Source: Acidisarcina sp.
GTDB lineage: Bacteria > Acidobacteriota > Terriglobia > Terriglobales > Acidobacteriaceae
Length of the DNA stretch: 64,000 nucleotides
Assembly: GCA_035539175.1 (NCBI GenBank)
Contig: DATLIY010000008.1
Location: 744,001-808,000, forward strand
Reading direction: 5' to 3'
This document shows positions 54,379 through 63,625 of this stretch, in pieces (within the stretch, counting starts at the first letter, position 1; each line of letters starts with the position of its first letter). Below the pieces are notes generated by a model that saw nothing but the letters and a program-made list of their open reading frames with translations, had not been told where the DNA came from and searched no databases. The translations under genes and the position numbers were made by a program.

Positions 54379-54661
54379 CTTCTGCGTCCATGAGGAGCAT
54401 AGGCATAGCTGTATCTTCTCGTTGGGTCTAACCGTTCGGGCAAAACCGCACTCGCGGCAGGCTGCAGTTTCCTTAAACGGTCCTGGTCCGGATGCCCGCA
54501 AGCCATTTCTCAAGAATTTCCTGCTGACTGCAATCTGACTGTTCCATAATTGGACACAACTCTCTTTATGGAACTAGCGCCGCGCAGCGCGCGTTTTCGC
54601 GTTGCAGGGGAATTCTGTGTCGCGCAGGATCGAAGACAGGATCGACCTTGCACCAGGAAAC
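54379..54661. other. Intergenic region upstream of the repeat protein
   Basis: About 280 bp with no gene. GCGCCGCGCAGCGCGC near 54580 is self-complementary. The promoter of the following 1,512-residue protein should be here; no strong -35/-10 pair stands out. Confidence 0.4.
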
Positions 54662-57600
54662 ATGAGACTAATCTTGAGATTGCATCGGCTTGGTATTGCC
54701 TTACTTGCGTTTTCTGCCTTCGGCATGTGGAACCTGTCGGCTCCGGTACAGTCGGCAGCGCAGGTTACCATCGTGTCCGCTTCTGCTCCTGTCCGCGCCC
54801 GATCCATCTCAGGCTCCGGCGCGATGCGGCGTACCTCTGCAGCACGCTTCCTCGCCCGGCGCACCTCTGCTGGCGTTACTCCGGCGCGTCTTCTGGCTCA
54901 GGCGCGGCAGCAAAGTGCAGCCATGCCGATAGCTCTCCCGGCGGCAACTACCTCTCTCACCAATCCCTGGCAGCCGGTCGGCCCTGCTCAGGTTGTCTCT
55001 CCCTATTACGACAAGGTGACGGGGCGCGTCACCAGCATTGCCATCGACCGTGCGGATTCCACCGGGAACACGGTGTACGTGGGCACAACGGGGGGCGGGG
55101 TCTGGAAGTCGACCAATGCCGCGGCCAGCGCCTCTCAGGTTGTGTTCTCTCCGCTCACCGATACTCTGCCGGCATTCAGTTCCGGCAAGACGGCATCGCT
55201 CAGCATCGGAGCTATCAGCGTGCAGCCGGGCGGGACCGGAGTTCTGCTGGCTGGCACCGGCGACCCCAACGACGCACTGGACTCGTACTACGGCAGCGGG
55301 CTGTTGCGCTCCACCGACAACGGCGTGACCTGGAGCCTGATCGACCAGACGAGCGACGCGCTCATCGGCCCATATTGGAACGTCTCCTTTATCGGAGAGG
55401 GCTTCGCCGGGTTTGCCTGGAGCACCACTTCGCCCAATCTTGTCGTCGCCGCGGTTTCCGAGGCTGCCGAGGGCACCATCGTCAACTCGCCGATCAACGG
55501 CGTCAGCGTGCGCGGCCTTTACTACTCCACCGATGCCGGAGCAACCTGGCACCTCGCGACGATCACGAATGGACCGTACAAGACGGTTCAGGGTCCAGGC
55601 ACCGACTTCACGGGATGGGGCGGCAGCGCGGCCACCGCCGTGGTCTGGAACCCTATCCGCAAAATGTTCTATGCTGCGGTGCGCTATCACGGCTACTACA
55701 GCTCGCCGGATGGCATCACCTGGACGCGGCTCACCAATCAGCCCGGTCCGCAACTGGCCGCAATCAACTGTCCCATCACGCCAGGCTCCGCTGGGTCCAC
55801 CTCCTGCGCCATCTTTCGTGGCGCGCTTGCGGTTCAATCGGTTACAGGCGATCTTTTCGCCTTCACCGTCGACCAGAACAACAAGGACATCGGGCTGTGG
55901 CAGGACGCCTGCAATCTGCAGTCGGGCGCGTGCGCGTCGAGCACCGTAACCTTTGCCCACCAGGTTGCGACCACTGCGCTGGAAGCGACCGATGGAAGCA
56001 AGACCATCGTTCAGGGAACCTACAATCTGTGGCTCGCGGCAGTACCATCGCAGGCGGATACGCTCCTCTATACCGGGACGGTGGACATCTCCCGCTGCAG
56101 CCTGCTGAACAGTTGCGTCTGGCGTAACACGACGAACGCCACCACCTGCGGGGCAGCCAGGGTCTCGCCCTCGCAGCACGCGGTTGACTTTCTTCCCGGC
56201 AGCGCCGGGCAGGTCTTTCCCGGGTTGATGTTCTTTGGCAACGACGGCGGTCTGTGGCGAACGACGGACGGCGCGCAGCAGTCTTCCTCCGCCTGCTCTA
56301 CTTCGGATGCCCAGTCGTTCGACAATCTCAACGGAAGCCTCGGTTCGCTGGCCGAGCTGACCGGATTGGCGCAGCACCCTACGGATGGCTCTGTGTATCT
56401 GGCAGGGCTGGGGGCGAACGGCACCGCCGCACCTGTTCCGGGGCAGGCAGCGTGGCCGCAGGTGCTGGATGGCGAGGGCGCAACCACCGCGATCGATCCC
56501 GCGAATCCGCAGAACTGGTATACCACCTCGGCATCCGGCGTCTCCATCCAGCGCTGCACGCTTGGCGCAGCCTGTACGCCGGCGGACTTCGGGCAGCCCG
56601 CCATCGGAGAGACGCAGGTGAGCGGCGATGGGCTGACCATGCCGGTGCCTGCGGCCTATGCGCTCGACGCGGCCGATCCGTCGCAAATGCTGGTCGGCAC
56701 CTGCCGGGTTTGGCTTGGACCCGCCAACGGCGCCGGCTGGTCCTCGGCGAACGCGATCAGCGGGATGCTCGACGGCGCTCCCCAACCCGCCTGCAACGGG
56801 AATGCGCTCATTCGCTCGCTGGCAGGCAGTCCTGCGCCTTCCGGAGAATGGCTGTATGCGGGAATGGATGGCCTGCTGGACGGTGGCGGCGCCGTGGCCG
56901 GTCACGTATTCCAGTCGTGGTGGACCGGCTCGGCAACTGCCTGGAAGGATCTCTCCACCTCCCCGGTCGTCAATGCCAGCCAGGGCTTCAATCCGGGAGC
57001 CTTTGCCGTCTCCAGCATTGTCGCGGATGCGCATGATGCCACGGGGCAGACGGTATACGTCACGATTGAGGGCTTCAGCGGCAATGGCATCTCTGCCGCT
57101 CTGGTCTATCGCAGCACCGATGCCGGTGGGCACTGGACAAACGTCAACAGCAATCTACCCTCGGCTCCGGCCAACAGCCTGGTGGTCGATCCTGGAGACG
57201 CCAACACGGTTTACGTGGCGCTCGATACGGGGGTCTATGTGACCCGGCAGATCGCCGATTGCTCCAACCCTCTGATCAATTGCTGGAGTGTCTATGGCGT
57301 CGGCCTGCCCAACGCTCCGGTGACGCAGTTGCGGGTTCTCGGCGGTTCCAATCCCATGCTGCGCGCCGGCACCTATGGCCGGGGAATTTGGGAGATTCCG
57401 CTGGCTGCCAGCCAGAGCACAGGGACAACCGCGACGGTCTCTCCCACCTCGCTGACCTTCGCGGATCAAGTGCTGCAGACGGCTTCGGCCCAGCAGACGG
57501 TGACCTTGACCAACACCGGAACGCAACCCCTGCTGGTAACCAAGATTGCCGCCGTCGGCGATTTCGCGCAGCAGAACAACTGCTCCACAGCGATCCCCGC

Positions 57601-59200
57601 ACAGGGAACGTGCAGTATCCAGGTGAGCTTTATTCCAACCCAACTGGGCGCGCGCAGCGGCACCCTGACTGTCTATGCGAATATTCCCTCCGGTCAGCTG
57701 ACGGTGGCTCTTAGCGGAAACGGCGTTGGGGGCGCGAACATCGTTCTGCTGCCAACCTCGCTGAATTTCGGCACCGTGGCCACCGGCACGACCTCTGCCG
57801 CGCAGAATCTGACGATCTCCAATACGGGTGGGACGACCATCGCCCTCGGCGCCATGTCCGTCACTGGACCTTACCGGATTACAGCAAACACCTGCGGAGC
57901 TTCGCTGGCCCCCACCTATGGCTGCACGGTGGGCATCGCCTTCGCTCCCACGGTGTCAGGTGCTGCTCCGGGGAGCTTCTCTGTCACCGACAGCCTGGGC
58001 ACTCAAACGGCCTCCCTCAGCGGCACCGGCGCAACCTCTGCCAGCGATAACCTGACGCCGCTGGCGCTTACTTTTCCGGCGCAGCTTCTGGCTACCAACA
58101 GCTCTCCGCAACTCGTTACTTTGACCAACAACGGCGACTCGGCCCTGATGCCGATCAGCGCCCAGACGACGGGAGACTTTTCCGTAACCAGCAACTGCGG
58201 CGCCTCGCTTGCGGGCCACTCCAGTTGCGCTTTCTCGGTAGTTTTTCACCCCACCCGCGCCGGGCAGGAGACGGGTACGCTGACGGTCAGCGATCCGCTG
58301 GGGACGCATACCGTAGCCCTCAGCGGTACTGGACTCGCACCGGCGGGTATCTCGATCGCGCCGACTACTCTCGATTTCGGCGGCGTGGGAGTTGGCGGCA
58401 GCAGCGCCCAGAGTGTTACTTTGACGAACAACGGCGGGGTTTCCCTCACCAGCATCGCCTTTGCCGCGACAGGGGATTTCGCGCTTGCGGCGAATGGCTG
58501 CGGAGCCAGTCTGGCCGCGGGTGCAAGCTGCAGCTTTCAGGTAGTTTTTTCGCCCTCGCAGGCTGGAGCCAGGACCGGAAACCTGACCGTGACGAGTTCC
58601 TCGGCGACCTCCTTCAACGTGCCGCTGAACGGCTTTGGCGAAGACTTCTCGCTGGTGGTGGTTGGCTCTCCGAGTGCAACCGTCGTTACCGGGCAGACCG
58701 CCAGCTATGCGCTGAGTCTCGTACCCGTGGCGGGCTCCAGCGGGACGGTGTCTCTTGCCTGCACGGGCGCGCCCAAAAATACGGTCTGCACCGTTTCTCC
58801 GGCCAGCGCCCAGGTTACGGGTGGCAATTCCGTCTCCATCTCCGTGCAGGTGACGACCGGCGTCTCTGTAGCGGCGAACTCCTCACCCGCCTTTCCGCGC
58901 CCTGCCGGCCATGGCCCTGGCCGCGGTCAAGACGCCGCCAGGGGATTGCTGACCCTCGCTCTTCTCCTGCCCGTCGGCTGGGGCCTGCGTCGCCGCCGCT
59001 CCGTGTGGATGGTGCTCCTGCTGGTGTGCCTTGCTTTTGCGCCTCTGGGATGCGGAGTCACCATAAATGGGGGAAAGCAGTCTCCGCCGCCGAATTCGCC
59101 TCCCGGCAGCACGACTCCCCCCGGAACGTATGCGCTGACTATTACCGCAACTGCTCCGGGAATCCAGAGGACAGCCGCCCTCAACCTGACAGTGGAGTAG
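54662..59200 (+). CDS. Large secreted protein: BNR/sialidase-like propeller plus four choice-of-anchor-D repeats
   Basis: A 1,512-residue exported protein. After a signal peptide (MRLILRLHRLGIALLAFSAF) come about 850 residues with BNR/VPS10-like motifs such as YYSTDAGATWHLA, YRSTDAGGHWTNV and RSTDNGVTWSL, suggesting a beta-propeller. Four repeats of about 100 residues follow, of the ASH/choice-of-anchor-D type, each with a TLTNTG or TISNTG strand and a NNCSTAIPAQGTC-like turn. A C-terminal Ig-like domain is interrupted by a hydrophobic, arginine-flanked segment (LTLALLLPVGWGLRRRRS). CCAGGAAAC precedes the ATG at 54662. Surface adhesion or binding is likely; function is unknown. Confidence 0.78.
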   Translation: MRLILRLHRLGIALLAFSAFGMWNLSAPVQSAAQVTIVSASAPVRARSISGSGAMRRTSAARFLARRTSAGVTPARLLAQARQQSAAMPIALPAATTSLTNPWQPVGPAQVVSPYYDKVTGRVTSIAIDRADSTGNTVYVGTTGGGVWKSTNAAASASQVVFSPLTDTLPAFSSGKTASLSIGAISVQPGGTGVLLAGTGDPNDALDSYYGSGLLRSTDNGVTWSLIDQTSDALIGPYWNVSFIGEGFAGFAWSTTSPNLVVAAVSEAAEGTIVNSPINGVSVRGLYYSTDAGATWHLATITNGPYKTVQGPGTDFTGWGGSAATAVVWNPIRKMFYAAVRYHGYYSSPDGITWTRLTNQPGPQLAAINCPITPGSAGSTSCAIFRGALAVQSVTGDLFAFTVDQNNKDIGLWQDACNLQSGACASSTVTFAHQVATTALEATDGSKTIVQGTYNLWLAAVPSQADTLLYTGTVDISRCSLLNSCVWRNTTNATTCGAARVSPSQHAVDFLPGSAGQVFPGLMFFGNDGGLWRTTDGAQQSSSACSTSDAQSFDNLNGSLGSLAELTGLAQHPTDGSVYLAGLGANGTAAPVPGQAAWPQVLDGEGATTAIDPANPQNWYTTSASGVSIQRCTLGAACTPADFGQPAIGETQVSGDGLTMPVPAAYALDAADPSQMLVGTCRVWLGPANGAGWSSANAISGMLDGAPQPACNGNALIRSLAGSPAPSGEWLYAGMDGLLDGGGAVAGHVFQSWWTGSATAWKDLSTSPVVNASQGFNPGAFAVSSIVADAHDATGQTVYVTIEGFSGNGISAALVYRSTDAGGHWTNVNSNLPSAPANSLVVDPGDANTVYVALDTGVYVTRQIADCSNPLINCWSVYGVGLPNAPVTQLRVLGGSNPMLRAGTYGRGIWEIPLAASQSTGTTATVSPTSLTFADQVLQTASAQQTVTLTNTGTQPLLVTKIAAVGDFAQQNNCSTAIPAQGTCSIQVSFIPTQLGARSGTLTVYANIPSGQLTVALSGNGVGGANIVLLPTSLNFGTVATGTTSAAQNLTISNTGGTTIALGAMSVTGPYRITANTCGASLAPTYGCTVGIAFAPTVSGAAPGSFSVTDSLGTQTASLSGTGATSASDNLTPLALTFPAQLLATNSSPQLVTLTNNGDSALMPISAQTTGDFSVTSNCGASLAGHSSCAFSVVFHPTRAGQETGTLTVSDPLGTHTVALSGTGLAPAGISIAPTTLDFGGVGVGGSSAQSVTLTNNGGVSLTSIAFAATGDFALAANGCGASLAAGASCSFQVVFSPSQAGARTGNLTVTSSSATSFNVPLNGFGEDFSLVVVGSPSATVVTGQTASYALSLVPVAGSSGTVSLACTGAPKNTVCTVSPASAQVTGGNSVSISVQVTTGVSVAANSSPAFPRPAGHGPGRGQDAARGLLTLALLLPVGWGLRRRRSVWMVLLLVCLAFAPLGCGVTINGGKQSPPPNSPPGSTTPPGTYALTITATAPGIQRTAALNLTVE

Positions 59201-59300
59201 GAGGGCGGCCGCCGATGCAGTTAACGGGAATTTGTTTCGGATAAGGAGGAAAGCGCCATAACGGGAGAGAGCAGGCGCGGTGGGAAGTGGAACGTAATAT

Positions 59301-59347
59301 GGTGGACACCACCCGGCCTCTCTCCGGTTATTCTTAAGGTCACCTTA
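59301..59347. promoter_or_regulatory. Two palindromes upstream of the SLBB exporter gene
   Basis: GGTGG-ACA-CCACC (59301-59313) and TAAGGT-C-ACCTTA (59335-59347) are each perfect inverted repeats in the 213-bp gap before the exporter. They are candidate operators or hairpins. Confidence 0.4.
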
Positions 59348-59376
59348 GTTGTGAACTTAAAGGAGCTGGAAACTGG

Positions 59377-59430
59377 ATGATTCCGCGCCGGAGCTGGCCG
59401 CGAATCATTCTGCATGAACCCTATGGGTAA
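59377..59430 (+). CDS. 17-codon leader ORF overlapping the SLBB gene start
   Basis: ATG at 59377 is preceded by AAAGGAG 11 bp away, the best ribosome binding site in this gap. It reads MIPRRSWPRIILHEPYG and stops with TAA at 59428. That end overlaps both candidate ATGs of the exporter gene (59414 and 59423), neither of which has its own Shine-Dalgarno. A leader peptide that couples translation is plausible. The sequence is short, so chance cannot be excluded. Confidence 0.45.
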   Translation: MIPRRSWPRIILHEPYG

Positions 59431-62077
59431 TCGACTCGCTTGTTTGTTTGCCGTTCCGTTGATGCTGATTTCCAATGTGGCCTTTGCACAGAGCACATCC
59501 GGCTCGTATGGCGGCGCGTATTCCGGCACGGGATCCGACGGTGCCTGCACCGGAGCCGCGGCCACGGACGACCCCAACTGCCAGCAGTCGACGCAGGACA
59601 CCACCAGGGGGAACGCTGCGGGATACGGAACCACTCCCACCATGACGACACCATCTATGCAGCAGGGAGAGGGTGTCTATGTGGATTCGGCGGGACAGAT
59701 TCGGCAGGGCTACCCAGGACAGAACTATCCAGGCCAGAATCCGAGTGCGAACTACCCCGGTAATTATTCAGGAGCGGGACTGCAGCAGCCCGCGGATCCG
59801 ATAACGGACTTTCAGCGGCTGGTGTCGGGTTCCACCGGGCAACTGATCCCGATCTATGGCCGCCAGCTTTTCCGGGGAGTGCCCTCCACCTTTGCTCCGG
59901 TCGATCAGACGCCTGTGACTCCGGATTATGTCATCGGTCCCGGCGATGAACTGCTGATCCGGGTCTGGGGGCAGGTTGTCTTCAACGACCGCCTTACGGT
60001 GGATCGCTCCGGCTCCATCTACGTGCCCAGGGTGGGCTCCATCCACGTGGCCGGCATTCCATTCTCTGACCTCGATAAGCACCTTCGCTCGGAGATCGGG
60101 CGAGTCTTCCGCAACTTCGACCTCAACGTCAACATGGGGCAGTTGCGCTCCATCCAGGTCTTTGTGCTGGGGCAGGCACGCCGTCCCGGCAGCTATACCG
60201 TCAGCTCCCTCAGCACGCTGGTCAACGCACTGTTTGCCTCCGGCGGTCCATCCGTTCAGGGCTCCATGCGGAACATCCAACTGAAGCGGGGCGGCAAGAC
60301 TATCAGCGAATTCGATCTCTACGACCTGCTGAATCGGGGAGACAAGTCCCGGGATGCGCAGCTGCTTCCGGGAGACGTGATTTTTATTGCTCCCCTGGGG
60401 CCACAGGTCGCTATAAGCGGTGGCGTCCGCACCCCGGCCATCTATGAGCTTAAGGGGGAGACGACGCTCGAGGACCTGATTCAACTCGCCGGAGGGCTTT
60501 CGTCTACTGCATCGGATGCTCGCGTCTCCATCGAGCGGATTGAGGAGCATCGTGACCGCGAGGCCTCACAGATAACGCTGGATGCCTCGGGCAAAGCCAC
60601 TGTTCTGCGCGATGGGGATGTGCTGCGAGTCTTTTCGATCGCCCCCCGGTTTGAGAAGTCGGTTACCCTTCGCGGAAACCTCGCGAATCCCGGGCGTTTT
60701 GGCTGGCATCCTGGCATGCGCCTCAGCGAAATTCTTCCCGAGCGCGCCTCTCTGCTGACGAATAACTATTGGCAGAACCATAACCAACTGGGGCTTCCGG
60801 GCCGCATGTTCTTTGAGCCGCTGCCGAAGCCGCCGACGACATTAGGCATGACACGCGCCGAGCGCGAAAGAGAAGCGGCGCAGAATGCGCCCGTGACGGA
60901 ACCGCGTTACGTCGAACAACCTCAACCACTGACGCCGGCACAGCAACAGGAACAGCAGATGGATAACTCGCTGATCACGGCGGATATGGCCGGTCGAGCG
61001 ACTCCACTCACGGCAGGGCAGCAGGGTTCCAGCGCCTCCCTTGCCAGCCAGCAGAGCCGCATCGCGGTCAGGGGAATGGAGTCGGGGGCGAACCGGGTAG
61101 AAATTCGAGTCCCGGCTCCCGAGATCGACTGGTCTTATGCCGTCATCGAGCGCCTTGATCCCGTGACTTTGAAGAACTCCCTCTTGCCGTTCAATCTGGG
61201 AGCGCTGGTGCTCAATCACGACGCCAGTCAGGATCTGGAACTGCAACCCAACGATGTCGTGACGATCTTCTCCCAGGGCGATATCCGGGTTCCGCTCGCG
61301 GAACAGACAAAGTTCGTCAGGCTGGAGGGCGAGATCGTCAGCGGCGGCACCTACAGCGTTAAGCCGGGCGAGACCCTGCGCCAGCTCATTGAACGGGCAG
61401 GAGGGCTCACTCCGAATGCCTATTTATTTGGTGCGGAATTCACCCGTGAGTCTACCCGCGTTCTTCAACAGCAGCGCCTGGATGAGTACGTCGATGCGCT
61501 GGCGGTTGACCTGCAGCGACAAGGGGCGAATAAGATCTCTTCGGCGGTCTCCAGCCAGGATGTCTCTGCGGCCGCCGGCGTCCTCTCGGGCCAGAAGGAG
61601 ATGATTGCGCGGCTGCGGCAGGTACGCGCCACCGGGCGAATCGTGGCCGAAATCAAGCCGGACGCCACGGGTGTCGCCACGATTCCCGATCTTTCACTGG
61701 AGGATGGAGACACGTTTCTGGTGCCCTCGCGGCCTGCGACTGTCAACGTGGTGGGCGCGGTCTACGATCAGAACGCGTTCCTTTACGGTCAGACGCGCAG
61801 GGTACAGGACTACCTTCGTCTTGCCGGGGGACCGAACCGCAATGCCGACGTCAAGCATGCCTTCGTGATTCGGGCCGATGGCTCCGTGTTCAGCAAGGAG
61901 ACCGCCAGTTCTCTTTGGGGTAACAGCTTTGAGCGTGCACGGATCAATCCCGGAGACACCATCGTCATGCCTGAAAGACTCTTCAAGGGCTCACCGATCC
62001 GCGGATTCCTGGAGTGGTCGCAGGTCTTCTCCCAGCTGGCATTGGGTGCTGCCGCAATCCGAATCGTAGCTCCATAG
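59414..62077 (+). CDS. Wza-type polysaccharide export protein with SLBB domains
   Basis: An 887-residue outer-membrane exporter component. The signal peptide is MGNRLACLFAVPLMLISNVAFAQ. A Poly_export domain follows (PDYVIGPGDELLIRVWGQVVFNDRLTVD), then several SLBB domains with IPRVGSIHVAGIPFSDLD-like, ISGGVRTPAIYELKGETTLEDLIQLAGG, RLEGEIVSGGTYSVKPGETLRQLIERAGG and VNVVGAVYDQNAFLYGQTRRVQDYLRLAGG. It is longer than Wza (about 380) and resembles the multi-SLBB exporters of Acidobacteria. An alternative start is the ATG at 59423, better placed for coupling to the leader ORF. A sugar transferase gene follows, so both likely serve one exopolysaccharide. Confidence 0.9.
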   Translation: MNPMGNRLACLFAVPLMLISNVAFAQSTSGSYGGAYSGTGSDGACTGAAATDDPNCQQSTQDTTRGNAAGYGTTPTMTTPSMQQGEGVYVDSAGQIRQGYPGQNYPGQNPSANYPGNYSGAGLQQPADPITDFQRLVSGSTGQLIPIYGRQLFRGVPSTFAPVDQTPVTPDYVIGPGDELLIRVWGQVVFNDRLTVDRSGSIYVPRVGSIHVAGIPFSDLDKHLRSEIGRVFRNFDLNVNMGQLRSIQVFVLGQARRPGSYTVSSLSTLVNALFASGGPSVQGSMRNIQLKRGGKTISEFDLYDLLNRGDKSRDAQLLPGDVIFIAPLGPQVAISGGVRTPAIYELKGETTLEDLIQLAGGLSSTASDARVSIERIEEHRDREASQITLDASGKATVLRDGDVLRVFSIAPRFEKSVTLRGNLANPGRFGWHPGMRLSEILPERASLLTNNYWQNHNQLGLPGRMFFEPLPKPPTTLGMTRAEREREAAQNAPVTEPRYVEQPQPLTPAQQQEQQMDNSLITADMAGRATPLTAGQQGSSASLASQQSRIAVRGMESGANRVEIRVPAPEIDWSYAVIERLDPVTLKNSLLPFNLGALVLNHDASQDLELQPNDVVTIFSQGDIRVPLAEQTKFVRLEGEIVSGGTYSVKPGETLRQLIERAGGLTPNAYLFGAEFTRESTRVLQQQRLDEYVDALAVDLQRQGANKISSAVSSQDVSAAAGVLSGQKEMIARLRQVRATGRIVAEIKPDATGVATIPDLSLEDGDTFLVPSRPATVNVVGAVYDQNAFLYGQTRRVQDYLRLAGGPNRNADVKHAFVIRADGSVFSKETASSLWGNSFERARINPGDTIVMPERLFKGSPIRGFLEWSQVFSQLALGAAAIRIVAP

Positions 62078-62259
62078 GGACGCCTGCAACTTAATGAGGT
62101 ATTTAGGGTTATTACTGAAAGCGGTGCCAAATTGGGAACATTTCGTTCCAAGAGTGCAAATTGGTACCTTGGTAATCTCCGAGTAATGGAATTTTGATAG
62201 AGGTTGTAGAACCTGTTCGCTACACTGGTTGCACGATTGCCTGTCAAGGTTTGGAGCCG

Positions 62260-63036
62260 ATGAAGCACAATGTGTTTTCCATATTGAACGCTCCCGTGAA
62301 TGTTGCGGAATTTCGGGGCGTTGAGCCACTGCGAGATACGCACCGGAAAGAAGATACGACAGCGGCACCGAGTGCTGTGATAACGGTCGCACGCGCCAGC
62401 AGTTGGAGTGTCTCCAGCGCAAAGCGGTTTCTGGATGTCATAGCCTCGCTGATCGCCCTGCTGCTGCTTTCGCCAGTCATGCTGGTGATCGCACTATTGG
62501 TCGGCTTCACTTCCAAGGGGCCAGTCTTTTTCGCACAGCGGCGCGTGGGAAGCCATGGCAGACTCTTTACCATCTTCAAGTTCCGCACCATGGAAGTGGC
62601 ACCTCCCCAGCAGAGCGGATCTCCGATTACGGTTCAGGGAGACCGTCGCGTCACCCGCGTAGGAGCGGTTCTGCGGCGCTTCAAGCTGGACGAACTGCCG
62701 CAGTTCTATAACGTGCTCAGCGGAGATATGAGCCTGGTGGGTCCGCGGCCCAAGCTTCCGCATCACGAGGGGTTGAAGATGCCCTTTCGTCCCGGGCTGA
62801 CGGGTGCGGCCACGCTTGCGTTTCGCTGTGAAGAGCAGATGCTGCGCTCCATTCCCTCGCAGGATCTGGACAGGTTCTACGACCGCACCGTGAAGCCGAT
62901 GAAGGCTCGCCTCGACTCCGAATATATGGAGAGTGCTACCCTCCTCAGCGACCTCGGAATCCTGCTCTCTACTGCGACTGCATGCACCGGTCTGAGCACA
63001 AAATCTACGTCGCTCGATTTCTCAAACCCGGCCTGA
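62260..63036 (+). CDS. Polyprenyl-phosphate sugar-1-phosphate transferase
   Basis: A 258-residue monotopic transferase that starts lipid-linked polysaccharide assembly by moving a sugar-1-phosphate from a nucleotide sugar to undecaprenyl phosphate. One hydrophobic segment (IASLIALLLLSPVMLVIALLV) precedes the catalytic motifs KGPVFFAQRRVG, FKFRTM, FKLDELPQFYNVL (catalytic Asp-Glu) and MSLVGPRPKLP. The C-terminal RPGLTGAATLAFRCEEQ differs from the more common PGLTGWAQVNG. A longer frame begins with TTG at 62194; the ATG at 62260 has GGAG three bases upstream. Confidence 0.9.
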   Translation: MKHNVFSILNAPVNVAEFRGVEPLRDTHRKEDTTAAPSAVITVARASSWSVSSAKRFLDVIASLIALLLLSPVMLVIALLVGFTSKGPVFFAQRRVGSHGRLFTIFKFRTMEVAPPQQSGSPITVQGDRRVTRVGAVLRRFKLDELPQFYNVLSGDMSLVGPRPKLPHHEGLKMPFRPGLTGAATLAFRCEEQMLRSIPSQDLDRFYDRTVKPMKARLDSEYMESATLLSDLGILLSTATACTGLSTKSTSLDFSNPA

Positions 63037-63259
63037 TTCCAGCCAGCTCCCCCTGCACGAGCCGAGCCGCTGCAGATTTACCCTCTGCGAAGTTGGATTT
63101 GCGCCGCGATTCCTTTCGGTCAGCAGCTATACTTTTTATTGAGAGACTACCGATTGCAATCGGGCGAATCCTCGAGCAGGGATTCTGATTGTTGCGGCAG
63201 AGGTGTGTCTCATATTGGCGGTTCCACGCGAAATCGTTGGGCGGGAGTTGAGACGAGAG

Positions 63260-63586
63260 ATGGCAGAAGCAGCAAAGGTCACAGTGGAAGATGTGCAACG
63301 GGTTGCCGAGCTGGCAAACCTGGAGTTGGAGGCTGGCGAGGAGGCGCGCATGCTGCGGGATCTGAATGCCATCCTCGGGCATGTCGCCCAGTTGAACGAA
63401 CTGGACACATCCTCCGTCGAGGCTATGGCGCAAGTGACGGAAATTCTGGCACTGCCCGCTCTTCCTGCGTTGGAGACGTTGCGCCCGGACCTGATTCGTC
63501 CCTCGCTGGATCGCAGCGTGGTGCTCGATGGCGCTCCGGAAACGGATGGCGTCTTCTTCAAGGTTCCCAAAGTCCTCGAGCGTTAA
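63260..63586 (+). CDS. gatC: Glutamyl-tRNA(Gln)/aspartyl-tRNA(Asn) amidotransferase subunit C
   Basis: A 108-residue GatC: KVTVEDVQRVAELANLELEAGE, LNAILGHVAQLNELDTSSVEA, LRPDLIRPSLDRSVVLDGAP and GVFFKVPKVLER are typical. It stabilises GatA and GatB in the amidotransferase that makes Gln-tRNA or Asn-tRNA by transamidation. The ATG at 63260 is chosen over the longer frame from 63203, giving the normal length. gatA follows 39 bp later. Confidence 0.95.
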   Translation: MAEAAKVTVEDVQRVAELANLELEAGEEARMLRDLNAILGHVAQLNELDTSSVEAMAQVTEILALPALPALETLRPDLIRPSLDRSVVLDGAPETDGVFFKVPKVLER

Positions 63587-63625
63587 TTTTTCTGCCGCGA
63601 GCGCGGCTTGTTTCCCGGGAAAAGC

